Shown here in pieces: positions 1 through 4,643 of a DNA stretch of 8,508 nucleotides; the first letter of the stretch is position 1, and each line of letters starts with the position of its first letter. This DNA is from an uncultured Burkholderiales bacterium (GTDB lineage: Bacteria > Pseudomonadota > Gammaproteobacteria > Burkholderiales > Burkholderiaceae_C). The notes below the pieces were generated by a model. That model had not been told where the DNA came from, did no database searches, and saw only the letters and a program-made list of their open reading frames with translations. The position numbers and the translations under genes were made by a program. The stretch is from NCBI GenBank assembly GCA_903887655.1, contig CAISQQ010000339.1, forward strand, positions 1-8,508, written 5' to 3'.

Positions 1-243
1 CCCCCCGCCCCCCCCCCCGCTTTCTCACGCAACCCTGAGGGCGCGATGCGAAAGTCAGTGCAAGCTGCTTTGATCACTTGGGGTTCGCTTGGGCTTCGCT
101 TTCTCCAAGACCTTGCTTCAAGCCGGTCATCATGAGGCGTGGACAAGGTCCATTGGTGTCGATTGCGATGAACACAAATCCGAGGTCCGGTGTCTTGATT
201 CAAACCGCTTTGATGGCGAGGCTGAGAAGTTCGATGCCAGACC
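1..243. other. Left-edge region without a supportable gene
   Basis: The first 19 bases are all C except for one G, which looks like an assembly edge or a homopolymer-rich tract. The rest lies downstream of the receptor gene's stop codon. On the minus strand a frame open for about 40 codons ends near 81 (tail residues GESEAQANPK), but it begins just after a TGA and has no convincing start or recognisable motif. I found no clear intrinsic terminator for the operon here: only a weak CTTGG/CCAAG pairing around 77-110 with no T-run behind it. Plus-strand reading frames across this stretch look like shadows of the receptor gene or chance frames. Confidence 0.5.
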
Positions 244-1221
244 TCACTCCACTTTGATATTGGCACTCTCAACAACATGGCGCCAGCGGTTGGTGTCGGT
301 GCGGATAATTTCCATCATCTGCTCGGGTGTGCCGCCCACCAATTTGGTGCCATCGGCTTCAAACTTATTGCTCGTGCTTTTTTCTCGCAAGATGGTGTTA
401 ATTTCGGTATTCAAAAGCATCACCACTTCGCTGGCCATGCCCTTCGGGCCGGCCAGGGCTTTCCAGTCCACCACATCGTAGCCTGGGTAATTTTGTTCAT
501 AAAAGGTGGGCAAGTCAGGCAGATTGCTCACACGCTCTTTACCGGCAATCCCCAAACCCACGATGCGCCCTGACTTCACAAAACTGGCGCCAAAGGTCGA
601 GCTGGTGAGCATCATGTCCACATTGCCGCTCAAGACGTCGTTGAAGGCTTGGGAGGTGCCTTTGTAAGGGATGTGCGTGAGCTTGATGCCCAAGATGAAG
701 GCCAACTCCTCCATGCCCAAATGCGCGATAGAGCCCACCCCGGCTGACCCATAGGTGAGTTTGTAAGGGTTGGCCTTGGCCGCAGACACGAGACTGGCCA
801 AACTCTTGAAGGGTGAATTAAAGCCCACGGCGAGCATGACCGGATCTTTGGAGATCATGACAATGGGCTGCATATCAGCAACAGGGTCAAAATTGAGTTT
901 GGTCGTTGCCGCTTGAATGGGGTAGGTGCTTGACATGCTGAGCAAGGTGTAGCCGTCGGGCGGGGACCTCAAAACATATTCCGCCCCGAGGTTTCCACCC
1001 GCACCCATTCGATTCTCCACCAAGACGGTTTGCGCCAAGCGTTCACTGAGCTTTTGCGCCAGAAAACGAGCCATGGTGTCGCCACCCCCACCAGCGGCAA
1101 AGGGGACAATAAATTTGATGGGTCGCTCCGGGTATTTCTTGCTTTGTGAGCGTGCATCCAACCCCATCGTGAGTGCAGCCAGCGCCACGCCCATGGCTTT
1201 CAAGCAAATTCGTTTATCCAT
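244..1221 (-). CDS. Bug-family (tripartite tricarboxylate transporter) periplasmic solute-binding receptor
   Basis: Extracytoplasmic solute receptor of the Bug/TctC family, expected to bind a carboxylate or similar small solute in the periplasm and hand it to a TctAB-type membrane transporter. The 325-residue product has the usual family length. Residues 1-26 look like a signal peptide: KR-containing n-region, hydrophobic AMGVALAALTMGL, then DARSQS. The mature part opens with the family hallmark YPERPIKFIVPFAAGGGGD (30-48), followed by VENRMGAGGNLGAE (68-81), PDGYTLL (88-94), YGSAGVGS (157-164), HIPYKGTSQAFNDVLSGNVD (183-202) and LPDLPTF (234-240). I chose ATG 1221 because GAGGGG lies six bases upstream (1228-1233) and the signal peptide begins there; a 12-residue extension to 1257 is open but lacks that logic. 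It is last of four co-directional genes, 43 nt after the LeuD-like gene. No TctA or TctB gene is in the window, which is common for this receptor family. The ligand cannot be read from sequence. Confidence 0.93.
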   Translation of the reverse strand: MDKRICLKAMGVALAALTMGLDARSQSKKYPERPIKFIVPFAAGGGGDTMARFLAQKLSERLAQTVLVENRMGAGGNLGAEYVLRSPPDGYTLLSMSSTYPIQAATTKLNFDPVADMQPIVMISKDPVMLAVGFNSPFKSLASLVSAAKANPYKLTYGSAGVGSIAHLGMEELAFILGIKLTHIPYKGTSQAFNDVLSGNVDMMLTSSTFGASFVKSGRIVGLGIAGKERVSNLPDLPTFYEQNYPGYDVVDWKALAGPKGMASEVVMLLNTEINTILREKSTSNKFEADGTKLVGGTPEQMMEIIRTDTNRWRHVVESANIKVE

Positions 1222-1227
1222 CGTGAA

Positions 1228-1233
1228 CCCCTC
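1228..1233 (-). promoter_or_regulatory. Ribosome binding site of the receptor gene
   Basis: GAGGGG on the minus strand, six bases before ATG 1221. It decides between that start and the longer open frame reaching 1257. Confidence 0.7.
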
Positions 1234-1264
1234 AAAAATAAGACCGGAATTGATCACTGCGCCA

Positions 1265-1918
1265 CTACTTGAATGGCACTTGGCTGCTTTGGGCCACTTC
1301 GGTGTAGGCCCAGGGCCTCTTTAATCGGTCTTGACGGCGCCACGACTCAATGGTGTCTTTGAGCGCCAAAGTTTGGTCAATTTCATCAAGCCCGAGCAAG
1401 AGCATTTGTCGAAACGACTCGGGGCACTGAAATTCAAAGTGCAGTTGCCTAGACGGCATTTGTATGGTTTGCGTTTGCAAATCCACCGCGATGGGCTCTG
1501 CCCCGCGGCTGGCCTCCACGCCGTGGACGAGTTGCTCGAGCGCTTCAATGGGCAAGGTCACCGGCAACAAACCGTTTCTAAAGCAGTTGTTGAAAAAGAT
1601 GCCTCCAAATGAGGGCGCGATCACGCAGCGAAAGCCAAACTCCCGCAAGGCCTTGGGCGCCCTCTCGCGCGATGAACCACATCCAAAATTGCGTCCTGCC
1701 AACAAAATCACGGCACGATCAAAGGGGGCTTGGTTCAGAATGAACTCAGGGTTGGCTTCACCGGCCTTGGTAAAGCGCTCATTGGCAAACAAATGCGCAC
1801 CGTAGCCTTTGGCATCGGTGCCTCCCAAGTAACGAGCTGGAATCATTTGGTCGGTGTCGATATTGATTTGCATCATGGCGGCAGCCACACCGGTCACACT
1901 GTTGAACGTCTCCATCAT
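1265..1918 (-). CDS. LeuD-like aconitase-family small (swivel) subunit
   Basis: Small subunit of a two-part hydro-lyase of the isopropylmalate isomerase type; it supplies the swivel domain that closes over the iron-sulfur subunit and contacts the substrate. The 217 residues show INIDTDQMIPARYL (18-31), GYGAHLF (38-44), the diagnostic GRNFGCGSSRERAP (75-88) and APSFGGIFFNNCFRNGLLPV (101-120). The C-terminus is somewhat longer than that of E. coli LeuD (201). Where E. coli LeuD, from memory, reads QKVTRTGFG in the substrate-contact loop, this protein reads GGTDAKGYG (32-40), so the basic Arg is absent. ATG 1918 overlaps the stop of the large-subunit gene as ATGA, indicating translational coupling; the second Met (1915) is an equally possible start and sits better behind AGGGG. 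No leuB or other leucine gene is adjacent, so this is probably a paralogue with another substrate, not the leucine enzyme. Family call firm; substrate inferred. Confidence 0.9.
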   Translation of the reverse strand: MMETFNSVTGVAAAMMQINIDTDQMIPARYLGGTDAKGYGAHLFANERFTKAGEANPEFILNQAPFDRAVILLAGRNFGCGSSRERAPKALREFGFRCVIAPSFGGIFFNNCFRNGLLPVTLPIEALEQLVHGVEASRGAEPIAVDLQTQTIQMPSRQLHFEFQCPESFRQMLLLGLDEIDQTLALKDTIESWRRQDRLKRPWAYTEVAQSSQVPFK

Positions 1919-3318
1919 GCCCCTGCTTCAAGGTTGTCGATGTATCCGGCAAGGGCAGAAGACGCCACTGTCACGGGAGAAGCCAAATGCGTTCGCGTCT
2001 TGATGCCTTGGCGGCCTTTGAAATTTCGATTCGTCGTGCTGATCACCCTCAAGTTCTCCAGCCGATCGTCCCCGATGTGTCCGCAAAACCCACAGGCCGA
2101 CTCGTGCCATTCAAACCCGGCTGATTTGAAGATGAGGTCCAAGCCCTCAGCTTCTGCGGCCCGTTTGACGCTGGAGGAGCCTGGAATACAAATCGCTTGC
2201 ACGCCAGCCTTCACCTGCTGGCCCTTGAGGATGGCCGCTGCCGCCCTCAAGTCCGAGAGTCTTGCATTGGTGCACGACCCGATGTAGGCCACATCGATGG
2301 GAAGTCCCCTCATCGGCTGCCCAGCTTGAAGCTGCATGTAGTCCAGTGCATCTTGTTCAGCCAAGGTGGCCTGCTCATCCAAGCCCATGGCGGGATCGGG
2401 CACACAGGCATCGATCGAGCAGACGTGCTGCGGACTGATCCCCCAAGTGACCTGGGGCTTTAAGTCACTCACGTCAAGCACCACCTCCAAATCAAACTGT
2501 GCGTCGGGGTCTGTTTTGAGCGCCCGCCAGTCTCTCACCGCCTGCTCCCAAGCCTCACCCTGGGGAGCGTACATCTTGCCCTTCAAGAACTCAAAGGTCA
2601 CTTCATCGGGCGCCACAAAACCAAATTTTGCTGAAAATTCTACCGCCATGTTGCACAGCGTGAGTCGGCCCTCAATGGGCATGGCCTCCACGACCGAGCC
2701 CGAATACTCCACGGCGTAACCAATGCCGCCATTGGCGCCGATTTTCCCAATCAACGCCAGCACCAAGTCCTTGGCATAAATGCCCTGCGGCAACTGGCCT
2801 TCAAACCGCACCCGCATGTTTTTGGGCTTGCTTTGGGGCAAGGTTTGTGTGGCGAGCACGTGTTCGGCCTCACTCGCACCGATGCCAAAAGCCAAGGTAC
2901 CCACCCCGCCCACGGTGCAGGTGTGGCTGTCACAACAGACCAAGGTGGTCCCCGGCAGCGCAATGCCAAGCTCAGGCGTCACGACGTGGGCAATGCCTTG
3001 GAGGGGATGGTCATAGTCGATAAAATGAAAGCCATAGGCCAATGAAGCTTTTCGGGTGCCGTCAATCATGGATGGGCCACTCACCGAGACAGAATCCAGC
3101 GGGCCACGCCCAGGCTTGGTGGAGATCAAGTGCTCGATCAAGGTGAAGACCTGCGCACGACTGTCAGGCTCACGGTGATGCTCAGCCAAAGCCCGCACGG
3201 CTTGAGAGCCACTCAACTCATGGAGCACCAGGCGGTCAATTTGGAGAAGGGACAAATCCTCTCCAATCGTCGTGATGACGTGGTCATCCCAGACCTTATC
3301 GAAATATGTTTTTGACAT
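1915..3318 (-). CDS. LeuC-like aconitase-family large subunit, [4Fe-4S] hydro-lyase
   Basis: Catalytic iron-sulfur subunit of an aconitase/isopropylmalate isomerase-type enzyme that moves water on a hydroxy- or unsaturated di/tricarboxylate. The 467 residues match LeuC length (E. coli 466). Cluster cysteines are present: C349 in IGSCTNARLSDLR, C409 and C412 in SACGFCGHIGDDR. Other family motifs are CCDSHT (near 128-133), AFGIGASEAEHVLATQTL (143-160), GRLTLCNMA (217-225) and STTNRNFKGRQG (427-438). Compared with E. coli LeuC (from memory), DHNVST is EHLIST and GCSMCLAMN is ACGFCGHIG, changes at positions around the active site. This argues for a divergent paralogue. I chose ATG 3318 because GAGG (3325-3328) lies six bases upstream; a TTG at 3330 would overlap that site. 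It starts 36 nt after the lyase gene and overlaps the small-subunit gene by 4 nt. Substrate unknown; alternative call is a second leucine-pathway LeuC. Confidence 0.9.
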   Translation of the reverse strand: MSKTYFDKVWDDHVITTIGEDLSLLQIDRLVLHELSGSQAVRALAEHHREPDSRAQVFTLIEHLISTKPGRGPLDSVSVSGPSMIDGTRKASLAYGFHFIDYDHPLQGIAHVVTPELGIALPGTTLVCCDSHTCTVGGVGTLAFGIGASEAEHVLATQTLPQSKPKNMRVRFEGQLPQGIYAKDLVLALIGKIGANGGIGYAVEYSGSVVEAMPIEGRLTLCNMAVEFSAKFGFVAPDEVTFEFLKGKMYAPQGEAWEQAVRDWRALKTDPDAQFDLEVVLDVSDLKPQVTWGISPQHVCSIDACVPDPAMGLDEQATLAEQDALDYMQLQAGQPMRGLPIDVAYIGSCTNARLSDLRAAAAILKGQQVKAGVQAICIPGSSSVKRAAEAEGLDLIFKSAGFEWHESACGFCGHIGDDRLENLRVISTTNRNFKGRQGIKTRTHLASPVTVASSALAGYIDNLEAGA

Positions 3319-3324
3319 GGCAGG

Positions 3325-3328
3325 CCTC
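3325..3328 (-). promoter_or_regulatory. Ribosome binding site of the LeuC-like gene
   Basis: GAGG on the minus strand, six bases before ATG 3318. It supports this start over the TTG at 3330. Confidence 0.6.
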
Positions 3329-3354
3329 AAAAATAAATGCGTGCAAGCTGAGCA

Positions 3355-4203
3355 TCAACTGACTTTGCGACCGCCGTATTGTTCAGCCAAGTCATTGAAG
3401 TGCTGGGCGTTGACCATTTTTTGGCGCTCTTTGAACATCATCAGTTGGTCTTCCATGCCGGCGATGGAGCCTTGATCGTGCAAGTGCTGCAAGGACTTTT
3501 GCATGGCCATCAAGGACGCTTGCAATGCCACGTTGGCATACACGATCAATGAAAACCCCATCTTGGCCAATTCTTGTTGGCTCAGCAGAGGTGTTTTGCC
3601 CCCGACCACCAAATTGCAGACATGGATGCCAGGCACTTCTCTTGGAATGGAGGCCAACTCTTCGTTGGACAAAGGCGCTTCAATGAAGAGGAAGTCGGCG
3701 CCGGCTTCTTGGTAAGCGCGAGCGCGCTCAAAGGCGCCTTCAATGCCCTCGACCGATCGGGAATCGGTTCTGGCCAAGATCATCAAATTGGGGTCTTCGC
3801 GGGTGTCGACAGCGGCTTGGATTTTTTGCACCATTTCGCTCTTGCTGATGACCTCTTTGCCCTCAAAATGCCCGCAGCGCTTGGGGAAAGTTTGGTCTTC
3901 AATCATGATGCCATTGGCGCCCGCACGCTCGAGGACCTTGATGGTGTGAACCACATTGATGGCGTTGCCAAACCCAGTATCGCCGTCGACCAAAATCGGA
4001 ATATTGACCGCGTCGCGAATGGCGCTCACATGGGAGGCCAAGTCAGACAATGACACCAGGCCAATATCGGGCACACCCAAAAAGGTATTGGCCACCGCAG
4101 CACCACTCACCATCAACATCGAGTGACCGGTGGCCTCGATGACCCTCGCGGTCAAGGCGTTGCCTGCGCCAGGCATCAAGTTGCCTGCACCTGGGGTCAA
4201 CAT
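3355..4203 (-). CDS. Isocitrate lyase/PEP mutase superfamily carbon-carbon lyase (2,3-dimethylmalate lyase or methylisocitrate lyase type); probable 5' frameshift
   Basis: Cytosolic Mg-dependent lyase expected to cleave a 2-hydroxy acid by retro-aldol reaction to a 2-oxo acid (pyruvate or glyoxylate type) and a carboxylate. In the 282 residues from ATG 4203: PGAGNALTARVIE (11-23), metal-binding DGDTGFGN (73-80), IEDQ (101-104), KRCGH (108-112) with the catalytic cysteine of true lyases, ARTD (144-147) and IEAP (174-177). PEP mutase and oxaloacetate decarboxylase members lack this KxCGH cysteine, so a lyase is favoured. ATG 4203 has no ribosome binding site and the product lacks the usual N-terminal helix. 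That helix is encoded one frame away in 4204-4244, so one base seems missing near 4203; the restored protein would be 296 residues. It is first of four co-directional genes with a two-subunit aconitase-type enzyme and a solute receptor. Exact substrate not determinable; 2,3-dimethylmalate, citramalate-like or methylisocitrate are candidates. Confidence 0.88.
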   Translation of the reverse strand: MLTPGAGNLMPGAGNALTARVIEATGHSMLMVSGAAVANTFLGVPDIGLVSLSDLASHVSAIRDAVNIPILVDGDTGFGNAINVVHTIKVLERAGANGIMIEDQTFPKRCGHFEGKEVISKSEMVQKIQAAVDTREDPNLMILARTDSRSVEGIEGAFERARAYQEAGADFLFIEAPLSNEELASIPREVPGIHVCNLVVGGKTPLLSQQELAKMGFSLIVYANVALQASLMAMQKSLQHLHDQGSIAGMEDQLMMFKERQKMVNAQHFNDLAEQYGGRKVS

Positions 4204-4244
4204 TGACGAAATTGGCGGGTCAACTCTGCATTTTTAGTCAGCAT
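4204..4244 (-). other. Out-of-frame N-terminal coding segment of the lyase gene
   Basis: From ATG 4244 the minus strand reads MLTKNAELTRQFRQ and then hits a stop (TGT TGA) at the point where the lyase frame begins. Adding one base between CAA and TG at 4203 continues it as QMLTPGAGNLMPGAGN, which aligns without gaps to the typical family start (an R-F-R-x-L-L-x-x-P-x-x-L-x-M-PGAGN pattern, from memory). AAGGA at 4253-4257 lies eight bases upstream of this ATG, good spacing that ATG 4203 lacks. I infer that this is the real 5' end and that one base is deleted in this sequence, either in the organism or as a sequencing error. Confidence 0.7.
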
Positions 4245-4252
4245 CACTCATG

Positions 4253-4257
4253 TCCTT
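4253..4257 (-). promoter_or_regulatory. Ribosome binding site for the displaced lyase start
   Basis: AAGGA on the minus strand, eight bases before ATG 4244. An ATG at 4251 is only one base from it and opens just five codons (MSDAD, then TAA), so 4244 is the likelier initiator. Confidence 0.55.
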
Positions 4258-4466
4258 AAAAAACAAAAAAAATCCATTCATCACCAACACCCCGTTGAGC
4301 TTAAAACTGGTTTGAAAGTGACTGAGCCGGTGTCGATGAAGCCCAATTGCTGGGACCTGTTTTGACGCAAAACCAAGATCGGGGCAAGCCTCTTGGGCAT
4401 TTGGGTATTTCCCCCTCCCCAGTTTTAGCAAAAAAAGGTGTTGCCCCATCTCCACAAACACAGATC

Positions 4467-4514
4467 CATGCACCGATACATGCACCGATACAAGCACCGA
4501 TACAAGCACCGTTG
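4467..4514. repeat. Four-copy 12-bp tandem repeat
   Basis: Unit CATGCACCGATA: copies 1 and 2 identical, copy 3 CAAGCACCGATA, copy 4 CAAGCACCGTTG, with no spacers. The period is a multiple of three, so every frame through it gives a tetrapeptide repeat; from ATG 4468 the plus strand reads MHRYMHRYKHRYKHR and stops at 4530. No ribosome binding site precedes that ATG, so I annotate only the DNA repeat. Confidence 0.9.
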
Positions 4515-4592
4515 CGAGTGGGGATGTTAAGGGTCACTTCGCAGGCTTCGTCCTCAGGATAACCCTTGTTCTTGCTTGCCAATGAAGCGGTC

Positions 4593-4614
4593 GCAGTCCC
4601 CACACGGGGACTGC
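4593..4614 (-). terminator. Perfect 9-bp stem-loop downstream of hppA, possible terminator
   Basis: GCAGTCCCC (4593-4601) and GGGGACTGC (4606-4614) are exact reverse complements around a four-base loop. It begins 29 bases after the hppA stop in the transcription direction. No T-run follows on the minus strand, so it may act in 3'-end protection or Rho-linked ending instead of classic intrinsic termination. Confidence 0.5.
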
Positions 4615-4643
4615 ACTGCATTGAACTTGCCGCAGAGGCTGGG

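Larger units (their letters stand above)
4245..4643. other. 399-bp spacer between hppA and the lyase operon
   Basis: No gene is supportable here. The minus-strand frames crossing it (4234-4509 and 4301-4621) have low-complexity products built from the 12-bp repeat and resemble no family I know. The stretch contains a poly-T tract on the minus strand just before the lyase ribosome binding site (4257-4272), a run of seven T on the minus strand at 4431-4437, the 12-bp tandem repeat, and a perfect hairpin close to the hppA stop. AAGGGT (4529-4534) can also pair with ACCCTT (4562-4567). The operon promoter should lie here, but I see no convincing -35/-10 pair. Confidence 0.55.

Noticed and set aside
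1222..1257. Twelve-residue upstream extension of the receptor
   Set aside because: It would bury the signal peptide, and the GAGGGG site points to ATG 1221.
1730..2287. 185-codon plus-strand open frame opposite the LeuC/LeuD-like genes
   Set aside because: It is an antisense shadow of two clearly homologous coding frames and has no family features.
244..4203. CRISPR, toxin-antitoxin, phage or other defence system
   Set aside because: No spaced repeats, nuclease, helicase or small paired genes were found anywhere in the window; the genes are metabolic.
4195..4215. Programmed -1 ribosomal frameshift in the lyase gene
   Set aside because: No slippery heptamer and no obvious downstream pseudoknot are visible; a simple base loss explains the data better.
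4301..4621. 106-codon minus-strand frame in the spacer upstream of the lyase operon
   Set aside because: Much of it is the ACIG tetrapeptide repeat generated by the 12-bp tandem repeat, with no ribosome binding site or family resemblance.
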